Below, piece after piece: positions 11,942-24,004 of a stretch of DNA of 64,000 nt. The notes beneath the pieces are model-generated. The model made no database searches. It worked only from the letters and a program-made list of their open reading frames with translations, and was not told the origin of the DNA. Each line of letters starts with the position of its first letter. Position 1 is the first letter of the stretch. A program made the translations under genes and the position numbers. Source of the stretch: Hyparrhenia diplandra (Eukaryota; Streptophyta; Magnoliopsida; Poales; Poaceae); NCBI GenBank assembly GCA_015847255.1, contig JADLZK010013210.1:124001-188000 (forward strand), in the 5' to 3' direction.

Positions 11942-12829
11942 TCATCACCTATGGAATAATGTCTATAATAATATCACTCATGCAGAATTCCATATCTCCA
12001 TACTAGACTCCAGTTCATATTTTCCCCTTCTCAATAACTGATCACATCGCTGGTTGCTTGTATGTAGGTTCCTGCACTTTTGTCGGACGTACATAGGCAC
12101 AACTGTTTGGACTTTGTATTCTCTGGCCATGTATGTGCTGATATAAAAATCGAAACAAATTCTCATAATGTTGCTTGAAACCAAACAAATCTAAGCATGA
12201 CATGCCATCAGCCGATCTCTTGTTTTTCATGATAAGCTTATCAAATTTTAGTGTAAACACAGGCCCTTCGAAGTATGATTGTTCATGCTTCAAATTGTTT
12301 TCATCCGATGGTCTTCATTCAAGGAGCTCAAAAATTCACAATATTACCTTATTCCTAGCCTCACCTTCACATGTGAATTTTATAGTTTCTATGTATCACA
12401 CATCTTAGGAGGTTGAGGAAGGGAACGTATTTGAATCTAGTCATCCTCACTTCTCCTGCTCAGAAAACTGGGTTTTCGACAGATTTTCAAATTATAAATA
12501 TAGCTTTTCTCCTCATATGATTCTCTCATATTGCTCAGTGTGTACGTTTCTTCATCAAAGCATTGTTTTGCCTCTTTTCATCCTTGCTGCAGGTTTGCGG
12601 CTTCACTCGGTAGTGATATTCACTTTCAGTGTCGATTCTTTGTTAAGTTGAGCCATTTTCTGCTTTTGAAGCCAAGAACCGACATAAGATTCATCACTGC
12701 CGGTACAATCAAATCTGACACTGATGGTGCTAGCACTGAAAGCCAATTCTGTAGTAGTGTTTACTACCACATGATTAAATGGATAGCTGACGGTGATATC
12801 TGTTTTATAGCCAGATTTTAGCAAGCAGA
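11942..12829. other. Gene-free stretch
   Basis: AT-rich sequence with short frames only. I considered whether it holds a further F-box exon and found no LRR-like reading. Confidence 0.3.
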
Positions 12830-13355
12830 TTTCAGTGTCCGAACAACCTGACGGTGAAACTTATGATCACCACTGCTGAGCCGCCCAGCGATGCGGTGTT
12901 TTGACCCATTGCGATTTTAATCGCTGGATCATATATTAAACCGATGGTGCTAGCTTGTTCTGCCGCCTATTAAAATAGGTGATGTGCTTTTTCAATCTTT
13001 AAACCGGCAGTAAAACTTCTTATATATTATGTCCGCCGGTTTGTATGTACATAGTGTATTGGATGGCTAAATAGCAGTGCTAAATGTTCTACTGCCAATT
13101 CGGCATATGACATTGGGGTGAGGAGTGGTATCGTGTTCACCATTGGATCATACGTCGAAGAGGCTATGAAAAATATTTATCACTGCAGGTCACTCTTGTT
13201 GCGCCCCCTCATGCTATGAACCGATAGTGAAAGTCCTAGTTGTGATCAAACTATCGATAGTAGTGGATACGCTCTCAGTGAGGAGAATAGCCCAACTGCA
13301 AGGGATGGGGTGGGCCTACAAAAGGGACGTGAAAAATATTTATCACTGCAGGAAC
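12680..13355. repeat. Decayed CACTA-like subterminal sequence
   Basis: Recurring words ACTGCCGGT / ACCGGCAGT (12697, 13003), GATGGTGCTAGC (12723, 12942) and CCGATAGTGAAAG (13220) in both orientations resemble a CACTA subterminal repeat set. A TAGTAGTG close to 13256 could be a terminus. No matching left end or 3-bp duplication was found. A 23-bp exact direct repeat (13167-13189 and 13330-13352) brackets the distal part. Confidence 0.35.
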
Positions 13356-13563
13356 TTACTCGTCTTATTTAAAAAATTTATGCCAACATAGTCAAATTTA
13401 AGTCATTTTTAAAGACCTTTTCGTTAAGAAAGCAATATCTTTTGTTAATAAAGCATGCCACGAGAAAAGGAGTAATATTTTACACAGATTTTTTAATAAG
13501 ACGAGTGGTCAAACTTGGAGTTAAAAAAGTCAAACAAATTATAATTTGGAACACAGAGAGTAA
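13353..13563. mobile_element. Degraded Stowaway-like MITE
   Basis: The inner phrase ACGAGTGGTCAAACTTGGAG and the right end ATAATTTGGAACACAGAGAGTA resemble the inner and outer parts of grass Stowaway elements (consensus ends GGGACGGAGGGAGTA). The left end is poorly preserved. Compare the well-kept copy at 56860-57096. Confidence 0.4.
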
Positions 13564-14721
13564 CTAGTAAAGATTCACTGAAAAAATAGCTAGATTTCTC
13601 TTTTTTTATTTAAGCTAGATTTCTTTCTAACAAGCTAGAAAATCGTAACCATTTGTCCATCGTGACTTTATCTATAAACGTACCCTTTGAACTATATAAT
13701 GAAATCATCAAACCCTTGTAGAATCTCTCCACCAACATCATGGGCGCCCCTGTAGTCCAAGTGCATGACGCATAGAGAAACATGTAATCCAAGTGCATGG
13801 TGCATAAAGAAACAATCTCAACTAGATGTAAGGTACCTGATATCTAAACTAGTACGAATCTATGTTCTGTGTGCCCAAAATGCTAATCTCACTGCCGGTT
13901 TGATTCCCTATGCCCAAAATGCTAATGTATTTGTTCGATGAAAAATGCTACAGCGCATGGGAGTTGGGACGGTCAGTCAAGGGAGGTAGCTCTAGCATGT
14001 GATCCCGGTTGGGCGGTTAGGCAAGGAGGAGTCAAGAAGGCAACATCGACAAGGCTGGTGCTGTCCGTCAGGCGACTACAGATGAGGACGAAATTGGGGA
14101 TTAGGATAACAAGGGAATGGCATCGGGGTTGATTTAAAGTCACTCCCCTCCGCTCGCACGAGAGAATTTTGGCATCTATGGCCTCCCTCTCGTGACGACA
14201 CATATACCTCTGGTAATTTTACAAAAAAAAAAAACTCTCTGTTGTCATTTTGTAGAGAGCTCCTTCTGCCAGCCGAGTGCCAAGCTCCCCCTCCTCATTC
14301 CCCTCTCTCCATTATTTGTCTTCCCCAGCCACCCTACCGCAACTTCCTTTCTCGGTCTCTCTCCCGTCTCTCCCCCCTTACCGCCGCCGCAACGTACGTC
14401 TCCCCTCATCGCGCCGCCTCCATGTCTCTCCCTTCCCTGCCCTTTCCTATTAGCATCGCCTCCAAGCCAGCATGAGCAGACCTCCTTTGCGCGACGACTC
14501 GATGAGGGAATAGGGTAATCGAAGAGGAGGCGTCCACGGAGTGTGTTGAGGAGTGGGCTAGGCTTCCCCACTCTCGAAGACCCCGCACGCTCTCCGGATC
14601 TGGCGCAAATCGGATTAGGCCGGCCTTGATGACCATCGATCTGGCCAGCGTGAAGAAGCCCGTGGTGCGCACACGGCAAGCTCTAGCAATCAGGTGAGTG
14701 GTGACTGAGCTTGAGCTCCTA
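13564..14721. other. Gene-free stretch with a CT-rich tract
   Basis: The stretch at 14270-14450 is strongly pyrimidine-rich on plus (CCCTCTCTCC, CTCTCTCCCGTCTCTCC), followed by GC-rich sequence ending in CAATCAG|GTGAGTGG, a good donor site. That could be a leader exon of an unseen transcript, but no coding continuation is visible. Confidence 0.3.
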
Positions 14722-16040
14722 TAGGGCATGTTTGGTTACCTGCCCAAGACCTGGCCAAGCCACCTTGAGCCAAGAAACAGTGTTTGGTTCTGCTTGGCCT
14801 GGTTCTAGGCCAGGCTCCATCGGGCCTCCATACGCCCCTTGGCCAAGCCCCCATAAAACGAGATGGGTGGCTTTGCTTCACCGCCCAATGCCCTTGCTCG
14901 AGCTCTAGCGCGCCGCTGGTGTCCGTTGCTCAAAGTCCGCCGCCGCTGCTTTGCTGCTCGACGGCTCGCTGATCCACTCTCCTCCCTGCGCCGTCTTCAA
15001 CGCCCCTCCCTGTCGCCACCCACGAACGATCACATGCTTCACTTCCACGCGTGGAGATCCCCTGCTCCTGCACGCGGCCAAGGAGCCTGGCCGCCGGAGC
15101 TCCTTCTCCATGACACCGCTGAAGCAGGAAGTCCAATGCCGGTGCGGCAGCGGCCTCAGCTGCTGTAGGTGTGTGAGGCCAAGCAGCAGGCGGACGGTGA
15201 CTACGACGCAATCTTGCTCCATGTTGGGGTAACGCATGCCAATGTGCGTGTCTGATTATTCTGCTGTGATTTGTTCCTTATTTGATTTGCTTGCTTCTTT
15301 CCTTGTTGCTTCTCGTTCCTCCCTATCCAAATCATGCGAAGGTAACTGGATTTGCATGGTGGCATGACTGAATGGGGCGCGCAAAGTGGATCTGCTGGGA
15401 ATAAATTAAAGCAATGCTTGTAGCTCTGATTAGAGGAAAAGTGGCTCGATTTTTGGTGGGGTAGAACACAATTCCGGTAGCAATACAAGCTCGATTCAGC
15501 CATCCACGAGCTTGATTTGACCGCTCACATGAAGGTTGCTAGTGTCTAGGGTGAAGAACGCGGAGCATGGGACAGGTTCAGTCTGCGAACACATGGTTGA
15601 TTTAGGTCACATGTGTTTAGTTTTGTGATTGAGTGATTGTCAGCTTGATCAACATTTTATTTCTATTTTCCTTTATTCTTTATGCTTCGGCTATGTTCAC
15701 CGGCACACGTGGAGTGTGTCGAAGACGATCTCTTGGTTCGTGTTGTGCAGGTGTGGAGCTCGGAGATGGTAGCCGACGGGCGAGGTGAAGGGGCCAAGGA
15801 GGACGTGCCGGGCCGACGGACCCTGGAGGTGAAGGACGGACGTGAGGCTTGGACCGAGGGACCGGATCGCCGGGTGGCTAGCCATGGTGGCTAACATCCG
15901 GGACATCGACGAATGCAAGAGTGCGTGGTGGGACCGTGTCGATCGGGTCAAGACGGCGAAGCGTGCGGCAGCAGAGCAGGGGAGCTCGAATGATTTGGCG
16001 ACTTCGGGCGGTCAAGACGGCGATGACACGTGTCGAGGAG

Positions 16041-16175
16041 GTTTGGTGGTTTGTCCTCAAAACCATCGGTCGCGGGTTTCATGGTTTGGGCCTCAAAACC
16101 ACGGGCGCGGGTTTGGTGGTTTGGGCCTCAAAACCATCGGCGGGTTTCACGGGTTTGGGTCTCAAACCCGGGCGG
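16041..16175 (+). repeat. Four imperfect ~35-bp tandem repeats
   Basis: Units start at about 16041, 16076, 16111 and 16144, each containing GGTTTG(G) then CCTCAAAACCA and CGGGCGCGG. They read in an open frame (for example 15921-16295) as a Gly/Leu/Lys-rich repeat, but there is no sign that the frame is used. Confidence 0.65.
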
Positions 16176-17879
16176 ACGTTCCGTGGACGGATGTATGGGC
16201 GGCGTGGCGGCATCCGGGAGATTGCGTGGAGCAAGGCTGCAGATGAAGAGGCGCGGCGGTCGTCGGATCAAATTATTCGAGTCGGACTAAATTAGCCTTA
16301 GGGTTATTAGTTCGGCCCATATGTATCTAGGGGTAGTTTGGGAAAGAGGGATTTCAGACTATATGTGGAGGATGACAGCCTCCTCCCCTCTTTGCCTCTT
16401 TCATTTTCGTTTTTACTCTAGGTTTTCATCTTAGAACACGTGAGAGAGGTCCACGAGCTCAACAAATTCGTGCTTGTGTTTTCTGTTATTTTTGAGGGGA
16501 AGGGCAGCCCCAATCCTCTTTCGTGCCCTCCGGGTTTTTGTCACTTTGTCTGTGATTTTCGTTTTCCACTTGTGCTGCGTTCTTGTTCCCGTGGTCTCTT
16601 TTTGCTCCAGTTCGAATTTCCTTGATTCACGGAGTTACAGACTAAATTGAGTGATGATATCTTAGGAGCAGCTTTGTGTATCTGTCGCGAATCAGTGTGC
16701 CAAGTTTGAGAGCATGGGGTTTTGTTTCCTGTGAGTTTCAAGATTTTTCGGATCTGGGGTTTGCTGCTGTTCTTCTCTGTTCTTTGCTCGTGCGAGATGG
16801 AACGCAGTCAGCAGGCTGTGCCAGAGTCCAGGCGTCGTGCGCCCAGCACTGATAGGTGCTTGCCCTTCGCCAGGAAGCATCGGGAGTCCTGAATTGATTT
16901 GTTGGTTTAGATCCTGTTCTTTTCTCTGCTGTCTTTGGTTCGCAGGCAACAGCGCAGCTCCTGTTCGTTTGAAGAACCTGCAGCTTTTGCGGTCTCTCAG
17001 CTGAACAATCAGGTCTCGTGCTCCTCACCAGGGAGGTCGACCGCTGCATCCTTCTCAAAGTACAGCAGCTTCTTGTCAGCAGGTAACAGAGTTGATCGGC
17101 AAGGTAAAGCAAATCAAATCTCTCGTGTATCCATGAATTGGTACTTTTAGCAATCCAATTTGAGTAGCAGCAGTATGTTCCTCGATGCTTGAGCCTTGAG
17201 CCTTGATCTGAATTATTTTGCTTGGAGTGCTACTAGCCTGACAAGCTGCACTTTCCTGCTTGTAGCTTGTTTCAGATTGATGCACTAGTGTGCCGTGCTA
17301 AGCTTCAAGAGATTCTTATTACTGAACAACAAGCACGTAATGTCCAAAGCTTTTAGTGGCTATTTATTTAAGCATTGAAATACTTCTTTTTGCTAGTAGT
17401 AGCTCACGTAGCTTTTTCACTAGCTGATTGCTTTCCTTGCTTGTTCAGTTAGTTGCTTTGCAGGTTCCTGAGCATTGCTAGTTGGAGTGCAGTCCCTCCA
17501 CTAGAGTTTTGTGTTGGTCTTGTTTCTTCAGTTCGTCAGAAGAGAATAGCAGTCCAGTGCTCGTGTGCTTTGTGCTTGATTTTTCAGCCGTATTATTCTG
17601 ACCGCAACTTGCGTATTTGAGCTCCGAATTGAGATCCGGCTTTTGCAATGAATTTCTATCGTTTCGAGGATTTTATCTGAGTGCCCCTGTCACAGGTTGA
17701 CTTGGGTATTTTAGTTTAGAGAACCAACTTCTTCTCAATAGGAGTTGGGTAACTCTTTTCGTCGATCGATTCGGAGATTCTTTTCGCCGGTAGTGTGTGT
17801 AGCCGTTTGAGGTGTCCCGCTGTGTTTCTAGGGAACATCCACCCAACCATTTGGGTCGTGGACATCTCGGTGCTCTCTT

Positions 17880-18110
17880 TGCTCGTGGCACCTTGCTACT
17901 AGTTAGCACGTGTGTTACTCGTCTCTCGTTTGAGTTTGCTTTTTGAGGTTGGAGGTTGAGCCGATGACCCGAAATTAAAAAAGGAAATTCGAGGCTCCTA
18001 TTCAACCCTCCTCTGGTCGCCCGTTTGGTCCTTCATTCAGCCATGGCCACGATGGAGGTGCTCATTGGCAAAGGGCAGAGTAGCTGCTCGAGGGAATGCT
18101 TCCAAGCTGT
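17880..18110 (+). mobile_element. Ty1/copia-like LTR end, damaged primer site and gag start
   Basis: CTCCTATTCAACCCTCCTCT (18006 region) is the pyrimidine phrase that commonly closes copia LTRs in grasses. It is followed by TTGGTCCTTCA, then TTCAGCC, which looks like a primer-binding site (initiator-Met tRNA type) with an internal deletion. Next comes ATGGCCACGATGGAGGTGCTC (18042-18062), resembling a gag start. The frame stops making sense after about 22 codons. The class is inferred from these short phrases only. Confidence 0.35.
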
Positions 18111-18242
18111 AAGCTTACCAGGATAAAGATGTGCTGATTCTATACGAAACAAAGCAAGCAACCCAACAAAATCTTGTTGAAATCAGGTTAGGACAGTTGC
18201 CCAACCAAGCGTATCCATGTTGGCTTGCTAGAACATGCCCTG

Positions 18243-18559
18243 TATAGCCTTGCTCTAATCTTAGGCGAAACACACCCATAGATTCATCTTTCTTCTAGAT
18301 TTCTATTTTATGATATGTGGCAGCTACATTTTTACCTTACTTCTACTAATATTTTTTTTCATATGCTTATATAGCTTTGGCCAGGTAATGTTCGATCTCC
18401 ACCATGTACCATGTCGTACTGTGATTGGAAATTTCTATTAATTCTCGTAATGTTATTTGTTAGAAAGTCCGGAATAATTTCAAGAATGAATACAATAAAA
18501 ATTTCATATGCTTATTCAATTCATAGGATCCAAATGGCCCTACTCCAAAACAGTCGCGT
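18243..18559. other. Gene-free spacer
   Basis: AT-rich spacer between the TIR element and the SINE copy. No feature recognised. Confidence 0.3.
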
Positions 18560-18783
18560 CGTTCTCCCGGGATTTTCGGTGTTATGCATTGCCGCAGTAG
18601 CGGCGTTCCGGCCGACGACGAGGCGCCAAACGGTGACTTCGAGAATCTCCGGATCCGCCGGATGCAAATCCTTCTGAGGTGCTTCATAGGGGTAGGGGTT
18701 TGCGTGACGTGTGTTCATAGAGGTGAGTGTGCGTGCGTGTTGTGGCGTCTGCGTTATCTGTGTCAATCTTAAAAAAAAAAAAA
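18560..18783 (+). mobile_element. SINE, 5'-truncated copy (copy 1 of 4)
   Basis: It shares with the copies at 40.6 and 41.8 kb the body words CGACGACGAGGCG / GGTGACTTCG, then GTGCTTCATAGGGGTAGG, GTGAGTGTGCGTGCGTGTTG and a terminal oligo(A) run of about 13. The tRNA-like head with A and B boxes is missing. It lies about 160 bp upstream of the GNAT start codon, so it may sit in that gene's promoter or leader. Confidence 0.65.
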
Positions 18784-18946
18784 TTGAATTCGGAAAATCC
18801 GTAGTCAAAATGTTTCCATTCGCGAATTCCCAAAGACGGAGGACGGATTTGAATCTGAATCCGATTCTGGGCCCAGGCCCAAGCCGAAGCCCAAGTCCAA
18901 TGACTGCCGCTGAACGAAACAGTCCACACGCTCGCAATCCGAATCC

Positions 18947-20675
18947 ATGGCCGTCCTCCGCGCGTCGCCGTCCTTTCTCCCGCAGCCGCCACTCTCCCAC
19001 TCTCAGTCCAAGCGCCGGCGCCCCACCACCTGCCGCAGAGTCGCGGCCACAGCCGTCAGACACGGTCCTGCTCCTACCACCGGGGGGCGGCCATGGAGGC
19101 CGCGCCAAGAAAGGGCTGCTCGCGGCAAGGGGAAGAAGGCCGCTGGAGGAGGACCGGTTGCTACCCTGCCTGCGCGCGACGGAGGCGGGGGTCGGTGCGG
19201 CAGCAGGCGTCGCGAGGGAGGAGGACGACGACGAGTACCTGGCGCGGGAGGCCGGGTGGGGCGTGCGGCGGATGGGGCGCGTCGGCGAGGAGATGCGGCG
19301 GGTGGCGCAGGTCCAGGCCGAGGCGTTCCACGTCCCCGTCGCGCTATTCAACGACTTCTTCTTCGATTTCTTCAAAGTGAGCAGAGCACGTCTCTATCTT
19401 CTGAGCTAGCTTGGTTGCGAATTAATTTGATTTGATTTGATGGATGGATCTGTTGGTACTATGCTCATGGTGTGATTGATGCTGTCGGTGGCGTGTGGGT
19501 GTTTGTTGCTTGCGTCAAGGTTAGGCTGAGGTGCTGTCGGCGCTCATCTACAGAGTGAGGAACACCCCGCCTGACAGGTGAGCCAGCCATGCTCTTGGTA
19601 CCAATGCCAGATAATACTAGTACTTGGATTGGATTTTTAGATGAATGGAAGTTTGATTTTGTCTAGAGCAATGTGTTAGTTTTGGTAGGAGATTCTTGTT
19701 CCACTAATCAAGTTAGTGGAATGTTCAAATATACATGTTATCTGAATATGTACTTTACACATCAGATTGAATTCTTGTTTCAACTTAATGTGTGTTCTCA
19801 ACAGGCAGCAGCAAACTTGTGTTATTTGGTTGGTTTTAGTTACCAGTATTTCGTCACTCTTAGTTCAGTAGTGTTTTGTTTGGCAAACACAGAAATTTAA
19901 AGCTTGCAGAATTCACTTTTGACTTTTACTGTCTGGAGCAGAGCATCTGAGCTACTTACTGGCAAGATATTATGTTCTGTATCATTGATCTTTCTGCTAT
20001 GCTAAAATTGTAATTGACATGTGGTCTCTCTAGATCAACAGACTGTTAAATTCACATCTTCGGATTAGTCAATACCTAAACCTTATTTTGTTCCGTGACA
20101 TTTCTGCTGACAACTGAACTCTGTTATCCTTAGATATGCTTGTTTGGTGGCTGAAGAAGCTGAGGCAGCCGACCAGATGTCAAAGGCACCATATGAGAGG
20201 ATTGTCGGGGTTGTGGATTGCACGGTGCAGGATGAAGACGACATCCTTAGGAACCTCCAAGGCACAGATGAGTACCTCTATGTGTCAGGAATCGCAGTCT
20301 TGCCATCATTCAGGTGATCTCTAACGCCTATGTTCTCTACATCCACAGCTCTCCTTGCCCAATGGGGCCAATTCTGAAACAACATTCAGGTCATCAGTTA
20401 ACACTAGATGTTTGTACCTTGTTCACGCTTGCAGGAGGAGGAAGGTAGGGACTGCATTGCTGAAGGCCTGCGAGGCACTGGGGCTCCAATGGAGGCACAG
20501 GTTCATGGTTCTGAGGGCATATGAAGATGATGATGGAGCTCGAGGTCTGTATGCCAAAGCAGGGTACAGGGTGGTGGCAAGGGATCCGGACTGGGTCACC
20601 TGGGTTGGGAGGAGAAGGCGTGTTGTGATGATAAAGGAGTTGCCGGTTCACGATAATCAGATTGAACAGCAATGA
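18947..20675 (+). CDS. GNAT-family N-acetyltransferase, probably plastid-targeted (4 exons)
   Basis: GNAT enzymes transfer acetyl from acetyl-CoA to an amine, and plastid members acetylate protein N-termini and lysines. Exons: 18947-19376, 19525-19577, 20134-20313, 20435-20675, with GT-AG junctions and matching phases 0, 2, 2. The conserved part begins about GEEMRRVAQVQAEAFHVP. Motif A, the acetyl-CoA pyrophosphate loop, spans the exon 3/4 junction (YLYVSGIAVLPSFR, then RRKVGTALL), and motif B follows (GARGLYAKAGYRVV). The N-terminus from ATG 18947 is Ser/Arg/Pro-rich with few acids, like a transit peptide. Its frame must shift by one at the G6 run near 19082-19087 to join the conserved frame. 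Alternatively translation starts at ATG 18900, which is already in the conserved frame. It resembles the plant GNAT6/7 group, but I give no symbol. Confidence 0.82.
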
Positions 20676-21418
20676 CGCGAGCTAATGTGTATTGTTGAAT
20701 GTGGCTGTACATTCCCAGCTAATGTGTATTGTTTCTTGTCCATATGAGCAGCATCTTACATCCCTCTTTTTGGACAACAGAGGACAGGCCGTTGCCTATC
20801 TTTCCACCAAACAAAACTGAAGTTACAATTCACAAATACCTGAACTCAAGATCCACAAGGAACCAAGCCACCCGAGTTTTGCACACTCAATGGATTTCCG
20901 TGCAATTTTTTTTTTTTTTTTTTTTGCTACTGTATTCCTGTTAATTGATGTTGCTCTTATTTATTTTCTTCTAGAGCATCCATGCTAACAATCTCAATAT
21001 AGCATTATATGTTGTTTGATCATTGCCTACTGGATTTGGCATGGCATGAAACTTGTCTTAAGATTGGGATGTGGGTACAAGTGTTGTGTCTTTAAGTTAG
21101 CATCATCAAATGTGGTTATTGAGTAGAGTTGGGAGGAGCTTGCAGTTCTGTGAGCAATTGAGTTCAGATTAAAAAGGTGCACTGGAGCCTCAAACATGCT
21201 GGTTAGGAACAGAGTATACCAGGAACACGAACATGGAAAAGCAAAAGGATTGACAGAAAAGCGCATAAAACAGGCCGACAAACTTGGAATCCGTTTTGCG
21301 GTCATGAGTTTTATGGTTAATTTTCAGAACTTTTTGGTAGCCAAAACCAGTTTCAACCTTCTCAGATAATTGAAGGAAAACAAGGTATAGATGACAAACA
21401 GTGAATAGAATGTCAGTA
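20676..21418. other. 3' flank of the GNAT gene
   Basis: Likely 3' UTR at first (repeated AGCTAATGTGTATTGTT at 20681 and 20718), then spacer with a T18 run near 20908. No other gene is seen. Confidence 0.45.
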
Positions 21419-21430
21419 AATACTTGGATT

Positions 21431-21471
<41 letters not shown>

Positions 21472-21492
21472 AGCAACGAATACTTGGATCAG
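21419..21492 (-). mobile_element. Bare poly(A) retroposition (minus strand) with target duplication
   Basis: AATACTTGGAT occurs at 21419-21429 and again at 21479-21489, and the similarity continues three bases further with one mismatch. Between them lie 38 consecutive T followed by GAGCAACG. Read on minus this is eight bases plus a poly(A) tail inside a ~14-bp target duplication, the signature of L1-type target-primed reverse transcription that copied almost nothing but the tail. Confidence 0.75.
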
Positions 21493-21718
21493 CCCATGAA
21501 ATGGTCAATGCAATTCAAACAAAAATGGAGCTACCGTTCGTCGTTCGTCCATATGCTTCACGTGGGCCGATATGCTAGCCGGGCTTGGCTGAACAGCTGC
21601 TATCGCTGGGCTGGAAGCTAAGGCTGAAGTGCGGGCGTTTAATGGGTGGCTTCGGGCTGAAAATGGGCTGGGCCTTTTGGTATCTTGACGAGGATGGGCT
21701 GTCCCATTTGAGTGATGG

Positions 21719-22675
21719 CGTTTTTCTAAAAAAAAAGAAAAAGTCTGGAACTCCCCAACTATCATAAAGTTTCTTTTTCCTCAACTTCGAAAACAGGACA
21801 TATCACCTCCCTTAACTTTTCAAACCATGCAAATTACCTCCCTCGAGCGGTTTTGAAGGTGGATTTGCTACAGTAACCGTGGTTTTGCAACAGTGCGATG
21901 GGTTTGCTACGATCCACAGTGTCTTTGCCTTTTTTCTTTTTTAAAAATTCTGATTTAATCTTTAAAAAATCATAGTAAATTATAGAAAAATTATAAAATA
22001 AAAATCCAATTTTATTGGAGTCCACATGATTAGATTTACACAGTGAATATATAATATGATATGCTTCAAATTACAAAGTTTTTGCTCTGAAGGTTTTGTC
22101 TTTTCTTTTATATTTATAATTCGTAGTTGCAACTTCTATAATTATTTTGTTAGACAAAAGCACAGCATATTATATATTCACCGTGTAGATCTACTCATGT
22201 GGAGTCTAATAAAATTAGATTTTTTATTTTATGATTTTTCTGTGATTTACTATGATTTTTTAAAGATTCAAAACTAATAAATAAAAATGAAAAAGACAAA
22301 ATCTTTTTAGCAAAAACTTTATACTAAAGCATATCAAATTATATATTCACTGTGTAGATCTAATCATATGGAGTCCAACAAAATTGAATTTTTATTTTAT
22401 GATTTTTCTATGATTTATTATAATTTTTCAAAGATTCAACAGATTTTTTTAAAAAGAAAAGGCACCGGTACTGTAGCAAACCCACTTACACGGTAGCAAA
22501 CCACGGTTACTGTAGCAAATCCACCTTCAAAAACCGCCGAGGGAGATAATTTGCATGGTTTGAAAAGTTGAGGGAGGTGATATGTCCGGTTTTTTCGAGT
22601 TGAGTGAGGAAAAGTGAACTTTTCGTGATAGTTTGGGGAGGGAATCCGACTTTTTCAAAAAAAAAAAAAAACAAA
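21719..22675. mobile_element. Mutator-like MITE with ~150-bp inverted ends
   Basis: The left arm (GAAAAAGTCTGGAACTCCCC ... GGACATATCACCTCCC ... GTGGATTTGCTACAGTAACC) is matched by the reverse complement of the right arm over about 150-170 bp. TTGAGTGATGG flanks it on both sides (21708-21718, 22676-22686), within which the usual 9-bp Mutator duplication fits. The interior has three related ~110-bp segments (about 21955, 22160, 22320), the first inverted relative to the others. No coding capacity. Confidence 0.8.
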
Positions 22676-22686
22676 TTGAGTGATGG

Positions 22687-24004
22687 AGTTGATGCTTATC
22701 ATTTCCCAGGCCGAGGATGACACTGGACTGGGTTCATTTGCTTTCCTTTGCTAGCACAACCATGAACTCTTGAAACTGTTCAAAAAAAATTGGGCCGGTT
22801 CTGGGGTTACTACATGGATGAAAAAGAGGAAAGGAAAAAAGTCCATCCTACCTCCTTGACTATTGTACATTCTGATTTCTCTCTGAAACTAGATATTGTA
22901 CCCCATGAAATCATGAACTCCTGAAAATGTTCAAACAACCACTGTGCTAATGTAAAATACTTTTTTTTCCATTTTACTAGATATATTTATCTGGATTTTT
23001 TTTAAAAAAATTCTAGATATCTATTGTCATGAGGACTAAATATTTTATTTCATTTTCAAGTATCAAAATATGTTTGTGGTTTTATTTGGGATTTTTTAAT
23101 AAAAATTTTGGAATGTTTAAAAGCATGGAGATATATTTTCGGTGAATTAAAGCCTTTATCAAATATTTACTGAGTATATATCTTAAAGAAGGAAAAAAAA
23201 ACAGAAACAAAACCACTCCATCCTATGGCTGGGAGTATTAACGGTTTCAGAGTTTACGAGTCAAAAGAAAACTAATTTTAGAGTTCAAAGCACAAAAATA
23301 TGACAGAAACAATATAGTTTAGAGAGAGGCTGAATATACATTTTTCGAAAAAGGGCATGGGAACAGAGGGCACAAGTCGAAGCAAACCTGTTTGAGTAAT
23401 AAAGTTCATCCGGTTCACCGTCCTAATATTTAGGTTTGATATGGACGGTTTATATACAATTTAATTATTATAATAAAAATAGATGAACAAATAATTGGGC
23501 GAGGGACCATTGCAAGGCACCGGCAAAAACCGACGACAACAATCACCAAATGATCATCGGGATGTCGTCACCAAATCACATCATATCATTGTCATGTAAT
23601 GAGTGCACCAAGCCGGAACGGCAATGATTGTGAACCTCCATCACTAACAATTGCCATTTGTCAGATCCTATCCTGACAATGATCCATAAATCTGGAGTAG
23701 TGAAATAACATATTATAGATGATAGATGGTTCTTGTTATTCATCTCAAGTCAAATCTCTACCTATTTTAACGTAATTCCCGGTTATTGGTTGACGACTCA
23801 GACATCTATATGATACTTTTGATGTATAATTTGATTCAAAATGGTAAAAAAACCCACCAACTCCAATAAGCAACTTTGTAGATCAGTCTATTCATTCATT
23901 AGCATTGCAATAATTAAATTATTTTTTAAATAAAATTATAGAAATAAAAAAATTATATATCTTTTCCTAGGTTGTAAAACTAAAGGGAGACAAGATTTAA
24001 TATA
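22687..24004. other. Gene-free stretch
   Basis: AT-rich, low-complexity sequence with short poly(A)/poly(T) runs. No exon or complete element is recognised. Confidence 0.35.

Larger units (their letters stand above)
14722..18242. mobile_element. TIR element (hAT-like ends) carrying unrelated sequence
   Basis: The left terminus TAGGGCATGTTTGGTT is matched in reverse complement by the right terminus CAGGGCATGTT, and just inside both ends are TTGGTT and TGCCCAA/TTGGGCAA words. C/TAGGG tips fit the hAT superfamily. I could not find a convincing 8-bp target duplication. No transposase is seen. The 3.5-kb interior holds GC-rich blocks, a 35-bp tandem repeat, and a Ty1/copia-like LTR end with primer-site remnant, so it looks like a composite non-autonomous element. 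Confidence 0.45.
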
